The position numbers were made by a program, and so were the translations under genes. A stretch of 64,000 nt of DNA. Source: a bacterium (lineage in GTDB: Bacteria > Electryoneota > AABM5-125-24 > Hatepunaeales > Hatepunaeaceae). The stretch is taken from NCBI GenBank assembly GCA_021734165.1, contig JAIPJL010000002.1, positions 1 to 64,000 on the forward strand, given 5' to 3'. Positions 40,627-50,243 of this stretch are shown piece after piece; position 1 is the first letter of the stretch, and every line of letters begins with the position of its first letter. Below the pieces are notes generated by a model. The model was not told the origin of the DNA. It saw nothing but the letters and a program-made list of their open reading frames with translations, and ran no database searches.

Positions 40627-42879
40627 TTAGCCCCCCATCAACCTCGGAATCGCTTCATAATACTCGCTTGCAATCTGGTTTATTGACAGGTCGAAGGTGT
40701 TTTTCCATGTAAAGTTATTACCTCCAGTGGAGCCGATCTTGCGTATAGGTACACCGGAAGTTTTTGCAGTTTGCTCGAATACATTTACATTTTCCGGTTT
40801 AACTGAAACAACAACTCTGCCGGGAGCTTCTCCGAATAGGTGTGCAGCGGATGAACCTTCCACCGGGAAGTCAATCGAAACTCCGATCATCTTCTTGCGA
40901 TCCATCATGCAGCACTCAGCGATGCAAACAGCCAGTCCGCCGTCGGAAACGTCGTGAGCGGACTGGATTAAGCCTTTATCTACCAGTTTGATTAGTAGAT
41001 CGATTAACCGCTTTTCGTCGTTCATATCTACAGGTGTTAAGGCTCCGGCGTTCATGTCGTGAATGATGTTGAGATAACTGCTACCACCAAGTCCGTGTCC
41101 TTTTGCCTCTCCGAGCAGATAGACAGAATCGCCCTCGTTTTTGAATGTTGAACCGACGTTCTTTGAAACATCCTCGATCAGTCCCAGCATTCCAATCACG
41201 GGCGTCGGCAGCACAGCCTTTCCGTTGGTTTCATTATAGAAAGATACGTTTCCACCCGTTACCGGTGTATCGAATGCCCGGCAGGCTTCACCCATACCAG
41301 CAACAGCTTCATGGAAGAAGTAGTAGATCTCCGGTTTGTAGGGATGTCCGAAGTTCAGGCAGTTTGTGATCGCCACCGGACGCGCTCCTGTGCAGGCAAC
41401 ATTGCGCGCAGCTTCTGTGACCGCCAGCATCGCTCCCATGCGAGGATTAAGCCTGACATATCTGGCGTTGCAATCGGTTTTAACAGCCAAACCCTTGTCA
41501 GTACCCTCAACACGGACAACTGCCGCATCACCGAAGCCCGGCTCGATAGCGGTATTGGTTCGTACTGAGCAGTCGTATTGATTATGCACCCAGGCTTTGG
41601 ACGCTATGTCCGGTGTAGATAACAGTTTTAATAGCACATCAGCGGGATTGTCCGTATCCGGCAGTGACAGTGGATCGAATGCTTCCAGCTTGTCCAGCTC
41701 AGTAGGACGTTTGTATTCACGCTTATATTGAGGCGCACCACCGCCGAGTACTAAATGCCATGGAGGGATATCTGCAACCAGTCGCCCCTTGTGATGTATC
41801 TTCAACCTGTCTTCGTCTATAACCTTGCCGATTTCGACCGCTTCAAGCTCCCATTTGTCAAATACACGGCGTACTTCGTCTTCACGTCCTTTTTCAGCTA
41901 TCAACAGCATCCGCTCCTGCGATTCGGAAAGCATGATCTCCCACGGATCGATGTCTGCTTCGCGGAGTGGTACTTTATCAAGGTCTATATCCATACCAAG
42001 TCCTCCTGCAGCGGACATCTCGCTTGACGAGCAGGTCAGTCCTGCCGCTCCCATGTCCTGAATAGCAGCAACAGCACCAGTTTCCGACAGTTCCAGTGTT
42101 GCTTCGAGCAGCAGTTTTTCAGCAAAAGGATCGCCAACTTGCACGGTAGGTCGTTTGGCTTCATCGTCACCCGACAGCTCCCGCGATGCAAGCACCGATG
42201 CGCCGTGTATGCCGTCTCTGCCGGTTCTTGAGCCAACATAGAAAACTGAGTTTCCGACTCCCTTGGCTTTGGCGCTCATGACGTTTTCGACTTTGACTAC
42301 ACCGACAGCCATAGCATTGATTAGTGGATTGCCTGTGTAGGACGGATCGAACTGTACTTCACCCGCGACAGTGGGGACTCCGAAACAGTTGCCGTAATGA
42401 CCGATACCTTTAACTACACCATCGAGCAGGAAGCGGTTGTGTGGATCTTTCAGGTCACCAAAGCGCAGTGAGTCCAGCGCTGCAATTGGTCTGGCGCCCA
42501 TGGTGAAGATATCGCGCAGGATGCCTCCGACTCCGGTAGCAGCGCCCTGGAACGGCTCAACCGCTGAAGGATGATTATGGCTCTCAATTTTGAAGGCAAC
42601 CGCATAACCGTTACCTATGTCAACCAGTCCGGCATTTTCTTCACCTGCATCAACAAGCAGACGACCACCTGACCGTGGCAGCGTTTTAAGTTCGAGGATG
42701 GAGTTTTTGTATGAACAGTGCTCCGACCACATCACAGCGATGATAGCAAGCTCGGTTACATTCGGTACACGTCCGAGGATTTCGCAGATACGCGCGAATT
42801 CCTCTTCGTTCATGGTCTGATCGAGCGCCTCTTGCAATGTGCCCGGGCGCGTGGGGTCGTGAGTGGGTGTATTTGTCAT
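40627..42879 (-). CDS. purL: Phosphoribosylformylglycinamidine synthase subunit PurL
   Basis: [79 protein letters not shown] at 42879. Confidence 0.97.
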   Translation of the reverse strand: MTNTPTHDPTRPGTLQEALDQTMNEEEFARICEILGRVPNVTELAIIAVMWSEHCSYKNSILELKTLPRSGGRLLVDAGEENAGLVDIGNGYAVAFKIESHNHPSAVEPFQGAATGVGGILRDIFTMGARPIAALDSLRFGDLKDPHNRFLLDGVVKGIGHYGNCFGVPTVAGEVQFDPSYTGNPLINAMAVGVVKVENVMSAKAKGVGNSVFYVGSRTGRDGIHGASVLASRELSGDDEAKRPTVQVGDPFAEKLLLEATLELSETGAVAAIQDMGAAGLTCSSSEMSAAGGLGMDIDLDKVPLREADIDPWEIMLSESQERMLLIAEKGREDEVRRVFDKWELEAVEIGKVIDEDRLKIHHKGRLVADIPPWHLVLGGGAPQYKREYKRPTELDKLEAFDPLSLPDTDNPADVLLKLLSTPDIASKAWVHNQYDCSVRTNTAIEPGFGDAAVVRVEGTDKGLAVKTDCNARYVRLNPRMGAMLAVTEAARNVACTGARPVAITNCLNFGHPYKPEIYYFFHEAVAGMGEACRAFDTPVTGGNVSFYNETNGKAVLPTPVIGMLGLIEDVSKNVGSTFKNEGDSVYLLGEAKGHGLGGSSYLNIIHDMNAGALTPVDMNDEKRLIDLLIKLVDKGLIQSAHDVSDGGLAVCIAECCMMDRKKMIGVSIDFPVEGSSAAHLFGEAPGRVVVSVKPENVNVFEQTAKTSGVPIRKIGSTGGNNFTWKNTFDLSINQIASEYYEAIPRLMGG

Positions 42880-42915
42880 GTTAATTTTGTTATTAATGAT
42901 GCTGTGAAAAACCAC

Positions 42916-43184
42916 TTATTTATTAGAATAAGCATCTCCGCGGTGCCTGACTGACCAAACAATAATTTCTTGATTGTCTGAATCAAGTGTATAAAAGATG
43001 CGCCAATCCCCAATTCTCAATCTGAAATATCCTTTTAGTCTATTACTTTTAAGCGCTATATGCTTAAACAGATAAGGATCCTCAGACATTAAGATGAGCT
43101 TTGCTCTGATTCTCGTTTTGATCGATTCCGGAATGTTTTTAGCTCTTTTCCTACTCTTCGATCAACTCTAATTGTCCAGTTCAA
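42916..43184 (-). pseudogene. RelE/ParE-family toxin interrupted by a single-base frameshift
   Basis: Frame 1 from TTG at 43184: MNWTIRVDRRVGKELK; shifted frame: KNIPESIKTRIRAKLILMSEDPYLFKHIALKSNRLKGYFRLRIGDWRIFYTLDSDNQEIIVWSVRHRGDAYSNK*. Shift at the T5 run 43136-43140 (A5 on the coding strand). Confidence 0.85.
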
Positions 43185-43375
43185 TCTGACCAAACCTCGT
43201 CTATTGCAACCAGATCAGGTTGGTTTTTTCGTTTCAGGAGTTTCTCAATGAAATCATCGCGGAGTTCTCCATCCGGATCAAGTAAAGTACTGATTCGCTG
43301 GTCGATAATGTCCGTTATTAAGGCAGTAAACTCATCAACCGTCAAATCAGATATTCTTTTGTCTGTCTTGCTCAT
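43181..43375 (-). CDS. Candidate antitoxin paired with the RelE-like toxin
   Basis: 64 aa (MSKTDKRISDLTVDEFTALITDII...); its stop overlaps the toxin TTG start. Confidence 0.7.
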   Translation of the reverse strand: MSKTDKRISDLTVDEFTALITDIIDQRISTLLDPDGELRDDFIEKLLKRKNQPDLVAIDEVWSD

Positions 43376-43436
43376 CAAATATTCCTTTCATTTAACTAAC
43401 AAAAGCAGGATGCAAATGCTCTACTAAATAGACCAA

Positions 43437-44237
43437 CTAAAGCTTTAAGCCTAAAGAAAATGATGGTATTGTATTTCTACCAATTTGCTTAGATTGAATA
43501 CTTAATGCAAACCTATGTTCAATTTTCTTGTATCTAAAATGTGTGATAATAAGATCCACAAAGAAAGCTGATTGAACTATACCTGATGCAAGCATTAACT
43601 TTTTATCTGTTTCTTGACCCTCATAATATCCTTGCGCCCCAATTTGATCAATTGTTGTGAACGGTCCGATAACAGGAATTAAACTCCCAGCAAATATATC
43701 ATCGCCAACTGAAGCATCACCAAGAAGTGTAAGTAAATAAACGATATATAAACCCCAGCAATCAATTTTCTCTCTCATTTCAAGGTTGCTAAGTTTATAT
43801 CCGATGCCGATAAATTCAGGACTTGGTTCTATAGGATCACCTGGATTCAAAATTCTTATAGCATAGCCAGTTAATCCCTTTTGAGCTCCAAATCCAGCGT
43901 ATGTACCATATGAATTGCTGGACATATAACCTTGCAAGTCTTTATCAGAGTGTGTAATAACCAGTGCATTCGCACCATATTTTGCAGATTGTTTCTGCAT
44001 TGCTTCAATCAAATCAGACCAATCATGTAACGGTTGACCATAAAGTGAACCGCTTTTCGATGAAACGATTCCAATTTCTCTATATCTAATTGAATCAGGA
44101 GGAGTTTCCAGTACTTTTACAGGTCCAAAATGTCTTGGATATCTGTAGTCCGTCAACGTAAGTTTAGAACTTGCGCAGGATACTAACAGACTACTCAGAT
44201 AGCAAATAATCATACTTACAAAGAATTTACGTAACAT
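43437..44237 (-). CDS. Hypothetical lipoprotein
   Basis: MLRKFFVSMIICYLSSLLVSCASSK lipobox. Confidence 0.6.
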   Translation of the reverse strand: MLRKFFVSMIICYLSSLLVSCASSKLTLTDYRYPRHFGPVKVLETPPDSIRYREIGIVSSKSGSLYGQPLHDWSDLIEAMQKQSAKYGANALVITHSDKDLQGYMSSNSYGTYAGFGAQKGLTGYAIRILNPGDPIEPSPEFIGIGYKLSNLEMREKIDCWGLYIVYLLTLLGDASVGDDIFAGSLIPVIGPFTTIDQIGAQGYYEGQETDKKLMLASGIVQSAFFVDLIITHFRYKKIEHRFALSIQSKQIGRNTIPSFSLGLKL

Positions 44238-44265
44238 ACAATTTCTCCTTTAGATTATTGTTCTA

Positions 44266-44610
44266 TCACGAAATCGCTTTTCCTTTGAGGACTGCAATCA
44301 CTTTGTTTATAATGTTTTCAAGAATATTTGATTTTAACAAACCAACTTTGCTATGAAAAAGTGTGATATTTGCTGTAAACAGCTTCACTGGACGCGCATA
44401 ACTGATTTTTTCTAAGCTCCCATTCTGAAAAGCTTCTTCAGTAAGTTCAATAGCTCGATTATCTGCGTAAGGATTGCTTGTTATCTGACATAGTATCCAA
44501 TCGTCTTTTTCGGCAGATGCAAGTACTACTGCAGGACGAAGCTTAGCTTGTGATAAATCTGAAAATGGAAAAGGTACTAAGACTACCGATCCGGCTGAAG
44601 GTGTGACCAC
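44266..44610 (-). CDS. MazF/PemK-like toxin
   Basis: AGSVVLVPFPFSDLSQAKLRPAVVLAS...; PemK-like core. Confidence 0.88.
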   Translation of the reverse strand: MVTPSAGSVVLVPFPFSDLSQAKLRPAVVLASAEKDDWILCQITSNPYADNRAIELTEEAFQNGSLEKISYARPVKLFTANITLFHSKVGLLKSNILENIINKVIAVLKGKAIS

Positions 44611-44807
44611 GCTTCGTCTTCCTCCTTTCGGTTCCAGTCTTTTGCGAGAGCTTCTTCACTAAGAAGTGTGATCTCATCAGTTTCAGGGAAATCCACATCT
44701 TCATCAAGTATCGTAACGATAGCCCTTCGAGACTTTTCTAAACGAATCTTATCCTTTAGTTTAATTCTGCCATCCTTATAGATGACAGCTTCTATTGATT
44801 TTAACAT
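44583..44807 (-). CDS. Antitoxin partner of the MazF/PemK-like toxin
   Basis: 74 aa acidic protein overlapping the toxin start by 28 bp. Confidence 0.75.
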   Translation of the reverse strand: MLKSIEAVIYKDGRIKLKDKIRLEKSRRAIVTILDEDVDFPETDEITLLSEEALAKDWNRKEEDEAWSHLQPDR

Positions 44808-44835
44808 ATTTTATCTCCTTTGTATTGAAAAATAA

Positions 44836-44898
44836 GTTTAGAGTTCATGCTTCAGCATGTTTGTGAATCTACTACAACCTGAAGGTTGAACTCTAAAC
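44836..44898. repeat. Palindromic element with two inner hairpins
   Basis: GTTTAGAGTTCA / TGAACTCTAAAC outer arms; inner CATGC-ttca-GCATG and CAACC-tgaa-GGTTG. Confidence 0.75.
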
Positions 44899-44905
44899 CA
44901 AATTT

Positions 44906-45760
44906 TCAACTACTGCTTCTCCCGTCCAACAATCCCAACAACGTCACAATCCGCTTTTTTAGTTCTTTTCGTTCAACAATCATATCCATGAAGCCATGCT
45001 CCATCACGAAATCGGAACTCTGGAAACCCTCAGGCAGATCCTGTCCGATGGTCTGCTTGATAACACGCGGTCCGGCAAAACCGATCAACGCTCCCGGCTC
45101 TGCTATGTTGATGTCACCGAGCATAGCAAAAGAGGCTGTTGTTCCACCCGTGGTCGGATTGGTTAGTATGGATATGTATGGCTGCTTAATAGCGCTCAAC
45201 TTGGTTAGTATAGCCGAGGATTTTGCCATCTGCATCAGCGAGAATATGCCCTCCTGCATACGCATTCCGCCGGAACAGGAAACCGCTACCATCGGACAAG
45301 GAGCTTCCACCGCACGCAGTACAGCCCTGCAAAATTTTTCACCGACAACCGAACCTACACTGCCTCCCATGAAAGCAAAGTCCATAACCGCAAGCTGCAC
45401 CAATATGCCATCCATGCTGCCGCTGAAGCAGCGTATTGCGTCTTTGAACCCGGATTTCCTGGTATATTTTACGATCCGATCCGAGTACTTGATCGAATCC
45501 TTGAATTTCAATATATCCGTAGATTTAAGTCCCGCATCATGTTCATCAACGCTGCCTTCGTCAAGAAGTATTTCAATATATTCATTGGACGAAATCCTGA
45601 AATGATTGCCGCATTTTGGACATACGCTGAGGTTTCTTTCAAGCTCTTTCTTGAAGAGACTCTCGCTGCAGGATTCACATTTTATCCAGACTCCATCGGG
45701 AATGCTTTTCCTTGTTTTGGGCTGTAATCCATCGGTTGTTCTCTTAAACCAGTCAGGCAT
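44906..45760 (-). CDS. accD: Acetyl-CoA carboxylase carboxyltransferase subunit beta
   Basis: Zn ribbon CESC...CPKCGNH; MDFAFMGGSVGSVVGEKF, SCSGGMRMQEGIFSLMQMAKSSA, GFAGPRVIKQTIG. Confidence 0.96.
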   Translation of the reverse strand: MPDWFKRTTDGLQPKTRKSIPDGVWIKCESCSESLFKKELERNLSVCPKCGNHFRISSNEYIEILLDEGSVDEHDAGLKSTDILKFKDSIKYSDRIVKYTRKSGFKDAIRCFSGSMDGILVQLAVMDFAFMGGSVGSVVGEKFCRAVLRAVEAPCPMVAVSCSGGMRMQEGIFSLMQMAKSSAILTKLSAIKQPYISILTNPTTGGTTASFAMLGDINIAEPGALIGFAGPRVIKQTIGQDLPEGFQSSDFVMEHGFMDMIVERKELKKRIVTLLGLLDGRSSS

Positions 45761-46211
45761 AAGTCGTCAATTCCTTTCTAAAAACCAGCGCATCCTCCAC
45801 GCCTTGGTAATAACCAATTCTTTCGTCAACAAGCAGAAATCCTTCGCTAATATAAAAATCAATAGCAGTTAGATTTGATCTTCTTACTTCGAGTGAAATA
45901 TATTCAATCTTACTTTGTAAAGCGGTTTTGTAGAGCTTTCTTAGAAGAGACTTTGCAATTCCCTTTCGTCTAAAATCAGCTTTCACAGCGATATTAACAA
46001 GGTGAAGCGTATCTTCATCCCAAACAGCGAATAAATATGCGATTAGTTTCTTGTCAATATACACCCCCCATGAGATTTCATCAGAAAGAATGAAAGCCTC
46101 AAACCAATTATCAGTCCAGGGATCAATGAAACACTGATTTTCGATTTCAACGATCTGACGAATATGACCTGTGAATAGGTTTTTTATAATTACTGAGTCA
46201 GAGATACCCAT
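45753..46211 (-). CDS. rimI: Ribosomal-protein-alanine N-acetyltransferase (GNAT)
   Basis: VNIAVKADFRRKGIAKSLLRKL, EVRRSNLTAIDFYISEGF. ATG at 46211; the track start (46268) lies inside the palindromic element. Confidence 0.85.
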   Translation of the reverse strand: MGISDSVIIKNLFTGHIRQIVEIENQCFIDPWTDNWFEAFILSDEISWGVYIDKKLIAYLFAVWDEDTLHLVNIAVKADFRRKGIAKSLLRKLYKTALQSKIEYISLEVRRSNLTAIDFYISEGFLLVDERIGYYQGVEDALVFRKELTTYA

Positions 46212-46234
46212 CACATAAAGCTCTTTGTTTTTTT

Positions 46235-46415
46235 CGTCATGCGAGGACGAGACCTTTGAAATATTCATAAAAGTATGCTGTCATTCCTGCGAAGGCAGGA
46301 ATCCAGAAAGGTTAAGTGCTTAATAATGGATATGTTATGGATTCCGGCTTTCGCCGGAATGACACACTTTAGGCATTAACATCGAATATTTCAAAGGTCT
46401 CGAAGACACGTGACG
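46235..46415. mobile_element. MITE-like palindromic element, copy 1
   Basis: 19-bp perfect inverted ends CGAGACCTTTGAAATATTC (46248-46266) / GAATATTTCAAAGGTCTCG (46384-46402), outer CGTCA/TGACG, inner TGTCATTCC.GCGAA.GC.GGAATCCA palindromes. Confidence 0.7.
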
Positions 46416-46436
46416 GCACTCTCGTTGTTTGGATTA

Positions 46437-47294
46437 TCAACTATAAACCAATTCATCAACAACTTTCAAAGCATCAGCTACTGCCTTAACATCATGCACT
46501 CTCACAACGTCAGCGCCATACATCACACTGCAAACTACCGAAGCTAAAGTTCCTGCCAGTCTGTTTTTTACATCTCTACCAGTAAGCAATCCAATGAATG
46601 ATTTACGTGATGTGCCTATCAATGTCCCCGCTGCAATTTCACGAAATTCAGCTATATTCCTGATCAGTTCGAGATTATGCTCAAGGTTTTTGCCAAAGCC
46701 AATTCCCGGATCAACAAGTATAGATTCACGTGAGACGCCTGCATCTTCAAATCGCTTAACAGCATTCTTTAAGTATTCTTTAATTTCCCCAACTACATCA
46801 TCGTACAACGGATTTTGCTGCATGTTGCGAGGTGTGCCTTTGATGTGCATCAGTATTACTCCAGCGCTGTGATCTGCAGCAACTCCAGTTATTTGCTTGT
46901 CGAAACTACCGGCGCTAATGTCGTTAATGATGTGAGCGCCCGAGTTAAGAGCTTCCCTTGCAACCTCAGATTTGTTGGTATCAATTGATATGCAGACATT
47001 TGACTGCTTTGAGATTTCTTCAATCAGAGGTATTACTCGACGCATTTCTTCATCAGCAAGTACAGGCAGGCTTCCCGGTCTGGTCGATTCACCGCCGATG
47101 TCGATTATATCAGCGCCGTTTTCAATCATCTCAAGCGCTTTTCTAAGAGCTGCATCCTGACCGAAGGTTTCACCACCGTTTGAAAACGAATCAGGAGTTA
47201 CGTTGAGAATACCCATTATCAACGTTCTTGAACCGATTGTCAGTTCAAGGTTGCGAGCTTTAAAAATTCGTGTTGATCTAACCGTGTTACTCAT
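46437..47294 (-). CDS. folP: Dihydropteroate synthase
   Basis: IMGILNVTPDSFSNGG, DIGGESTRPGS, INDISAG, VDPGIGFGKNLEHNLELI. Confidence 0.96.
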   Translation of the reverse strand: MSNTVRSTRIFKARNLELTIGSRTLIMGILNVTPDSFSNGGETFGQDAALRKALEMIENGADIIDIGGESTRPGSLPVLADEEMRRVIPLIEEISKQSNVCISIDTNKSEVAREALNSGAHIINDISAGSFDKQITGVAADHSAGVILMHIKGTPRNMQQNPLYDDVVGEIKEYLKNAVKRFEDAGVSRESILVDPGIGFGKNLEHNLELIRNIAEFREIAAGTLIGTSRKSFIGLLTGRDVKNRLAGTLASVVCSVMYGADVVRVHDVKAVADALKVVDELVYS

Positions 47295-47296
47295 AC

Positions 47297-48067
47297 CTAA
47301 AGATGCTCAACATAACTGATGCGGATTTCGCGACCGAAATTCTTACCACGTTGTATAGTCTTGTTATTCTGATTAATGAGCATACCTCTAAGATGGATGT
47401 CGATAGCGAGTCTTTCAGCAAATGTCCAGCGGAAGCCGACGTTAAGGTATCCCTTGCCCTGTCCGATGGAAGCGTTATCATTGTCATTCATAGCTGCCGA
47501 GTATTCAAGAATTACTGCAAGTTGTTCCGTCATACGATAATCGACGGCTGCAAAGAAATCGAGTGAGCCTTCGTCATCATCAACCATCGGATTTGAGTTG
47601 ACGCCAAAATGACCCCCAAACTCGCCCAATGATCCGATAAGGAAGTTTTTGCCGACAACACCGTAAAAACCTTTTGCCTTGAATTGGTAACGATTCAGAT
47701 TGTCAATCCAGGTTCCGTAGCCTTGATTGTTGAAACCAACACTTAGCGCAGGTAAGGCAACACTCTCGTTGATAATACGATAGGAAACCTTTACTCCGGG
47801 TTGCGGATTCCAGTTGGGATTGTCATAACCTATAACGCCTGTGCCTCCGTACGACAAACCCAATGCAAACCTGTTGATCAAACCAATTGTAAATGCTGCA
47901 AGGACTCCGCCACCTGGATAAGCGCGTAACTCAAAATCATAGCTGCCTTTCTCGGGACCACCCGCAGATGGACAATCGATCAGTTTTTGCAGTGGACGCT
48001 CTGAAAAGTCCTGCGCTCCGGAAGATGATGCAATGCAAAGCGCTAATATAACTGTTAATAATCTCAT
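47297..48067 (-). CDS. Outer-membrane beta-barrel-like protein (YjbH-like)
   Basis: Signal peptide and alternating beta-strand pattern; GLSYGGTGVIGYDNPNWNPQPGVKVSYRI. Confidence 0.65.
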   Translation of the reverse strand: MRLLTVILALCIASSSGAQDFSERPLQKLIDCPSAGGPEKGSYDFELRAYPGGGVLAAFTIGLINRFALGLSYGGTGVIGYDNPNWNPQPGVKVSYRIINESVALPALSVGFNNQGYGTWIDNLNRYQFKAKGFYGVVGKNFLIGSLGEFGGHFGVNSNPMVDDDEGSLDFFAAVDYRMTEQLAVILEYSAAMNDNDNASIGQGKGYLNVGFRWTFAERLAIDIHLRGMLINQNNKTIQRGKNFGREIRISYVEHL

Positions 48068-48079
48068 AGTTTTTCTATG

Positions 48080-48508
48080 TTAAACCTGTTGTTTTTCGAA
48101 AGTTAGAATGATAGTATCCTCATTGCCATCACTATTATAATCATATAGTAATGTTGTGATGCAGCAGTTTCCCGTAACGGAGTATTCCATTTCAATAGTT
48201 TCATTATTTTCATTTGAAATTTTCAGTATGTTGCCATTGACCGACCAATTAAATGGTCCAGATGATGGGTATGGTATCATATAGTTGTCAATATCAGCAT
48301 TTCCAGTTCCATCATCGTTAAACGTCATAATCCATTCTGGGATTAATGATCCACCGTAAATCATACCGTTTACATTTAACTCAACTAACTGCCATGTTCC
48401 ATGAAGCTCTGAACCCGGAGCCGGGTCGCTCTCATCGTCAGTTAAACAGCCTGATATCAATACTAAAGATAGTAAGACTACAGGCAGTAATTTCCAGGTT
48501 GACTGCAT
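48080..48508 (-). CDS. Lipocalin-like lipoprotein
   Basis: LVLISGCLTDD lipobox; ELHGTWQLVELNVNG. ATG at 48508. Confidence 0.65.
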   Translation of the reverse strand: MQSTWKLLPVVLLSLVLISGCLTDDESDPAPGSELHGTWQLVELNVNGMIYGGSLIPEWIMTFNDDGTGNADIDNYMIPYPSSGPFNWSVNGNILKISNENNETIEMEYSVTGNCCITTLLYDYNSDGNEDTIILTFEKQQV

Positions 48509-48589
48509 TTGGAATCTCCGATGTTTTTCCAAATTGAGGATTAATGTCCGATGCTTCAAGGGACAAGTAACATTCTTTCTCTTATTCCT

Positions 48590-48973
48590 TTAGTACTGCT
48601 TAGTGAAAACCTGAGTGATAGTGTAATCTTCCTCACCAAAGGTGTAAGTAATAGTATTATCAGTTACTACGCCAGCATATACCCATATACTGCTGTTTAT
48701 CTGATTATTGATCAGCGACCACTCGAAAGGAGTAGCAAGTCCCTGATAATACTGAATACCGACGCCTTCATCAGCAAATTCAAGTCTGTAATTTGGAATT
48801 ATATCTTCCGGAGTTTCTATGGTATCGGTTGTAACTCCAGTTAATTTCCAGGTTCCTACAATATCGTTTTCAGTAATCCCGGTAGGAGCGCTATGGTTGA
48901 CATTATCGGCGCAGCTCACGAAAAGGAAGTCGGCAATTATAACTGACAGTAGAATGGTTATGGTTGACTTCAT
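48590..48973 (-). CDS. Lipocalin-like lipoprotein (tandem paralogue)
   Basis: FLFVSCADN lipobox; DIVGTWKLTGVTTD. Confidence 0.65.
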   Translation of the reverse strand: MKSTITILLSVIIADFLFVSCADNVNHSAPTGITENDIVGTWKLTGVTTDTIETPEDIIPNYRLEFADEGVGIQYYQGLATPFEWSLINNQINSSIWVYAGVVTDNTITYTFGEEDYTITQVFTKQY

Positions 48974-49683
48974 GATGATTCTCCTTAAGGTGAAATTTTA
49001 TCCTTTTCCCATCACTCCTGCAACGAAAGTGATTCCTAAAAACAGCACGAATATAAACAACAATATAGTAGTAATTTAGGCGCTTATTGACAGGTACTTG
49101 AAGCCTTTTCTCGATTCTGCAAGAAAGTATCCGACTTTCAATGAAAAACTGTAAATAGAACCATGAAAATACTACAGGTTTTCAAGATAACTAACAACTT
49201 TGCAACTGTCAACTGTTTAACCTCTGCAGATAGTTTTTATCTTAAGAGTGCATAAAAAACATGATAATTATGTGGAATTTTGTTACATTTATCAAAGTAA
49301 AACTTATATAAGATGAGTGACGTCCGTATTTAAGTGATAATATAATTATAATCAACTACCGATTAACTATTTGGAGTTTAGTAAGGTTAATTTTTTATTT
49401 TGAAAGATTCAAAATTTGTTCTTCTTTTTTACAATCAAAATTGCATACAGGGTTTTTTCAATACTATATTATACCATTGATGCATTATGCTGAAATGCAG
49501 CATGAATTACTTATAATAAAAAAGGCTTTTCTTAAGGTTGAACTTAATAGCATCCGGAACAGGGAAATTCCATTAAAGGAATTAGCTTCAAAATTTATAG
49601 TAAATTAACGGATAAGCAAGATAGATACAACAATCTACATAGGCATAGGTGATTGTAAAGTAAGTAAATCACCAAATGAAGTC

Positions 49684-50109
49684 TTGAAGACCATGGCATT
49701 AGGATCATGTGTTGCAGTGATTATGCTCGATCCTAAGAATCAATCTGTAGGATTGCTTCATGCGGTACTACCTGATTCATCTATAAACAGAAGAATAATT
49801 CTGGAAAAACCAGGTATGTTTATAGATACAGGAATTCCAATTTTAATTAACAAAATGATGGCTCTTGGATATGATGGAAAATCTCACATGGTAATTAAGA
49901 TAGCCGGAGCTGCATCTGTTGCGGATCCGAACCAGACGTTCAATATTGGAAACAAAAATGTAATTGCAGCAAAGAAAACGCTTTCAGCCCATAGAATGAT
50001 CATCACTGCTGAGGATGTTGGTGGAACAATCAACCGTACCGTGACAATTGGTTTAGATAATGATAAGGTTGTTGTTTCATCCCCAGGACGCGAACCATGG
50101 AATCTGTGA
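49684..50109 (+). CDS. cheD: CheD-like chemoreceptor glutamine deamidase
   Basis: TMALGSCVAVIMLDPKNQSVGLLHAVLP, IKIAGAASV, NIGNKNVIAAKKTL, GGTINRTVTI. Conserved N-terminal residues lie upstream of the track start. Confidence 0.85.
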   Translation: MKTMALGSCVAVIMLDPKNQSVGLLHAVLPDSSINRRIILEKPGMFIDTGIPILINKMMALGYDGKSHMVIKIAGAASVADPNQTFNIGNKNVIAAKKTLSAHRMIITAEDVGGTINRTVTIGLDNDKVVVSSPGREPWNL

Positions 50110-50243
50110 ACAAAGATAAAATAGATATGGCAATCAGCGCTGACGTTCTATGCATACAGAAAGTGATTTCAGCAGCTTGTATTTCATTTACTGACAATAT
50201 TAATCAATTTAATATGGAATATAAATGGAAAAATCTCAAATAA
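50097..50243 (+). CDS. Possible 48-aa ORF overlapping cheD and the HDOD gene
   Basis: ATG at 50097: MESVNKDKIDMAISADVLCIQKVISAACISFTDNINQFNMEYKWKNLK*. Confidence 0.3.
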   Translation: MESVNKDKIDMAISADVLCIQKVISAACISFTDNINQFNMEYKWKNLK

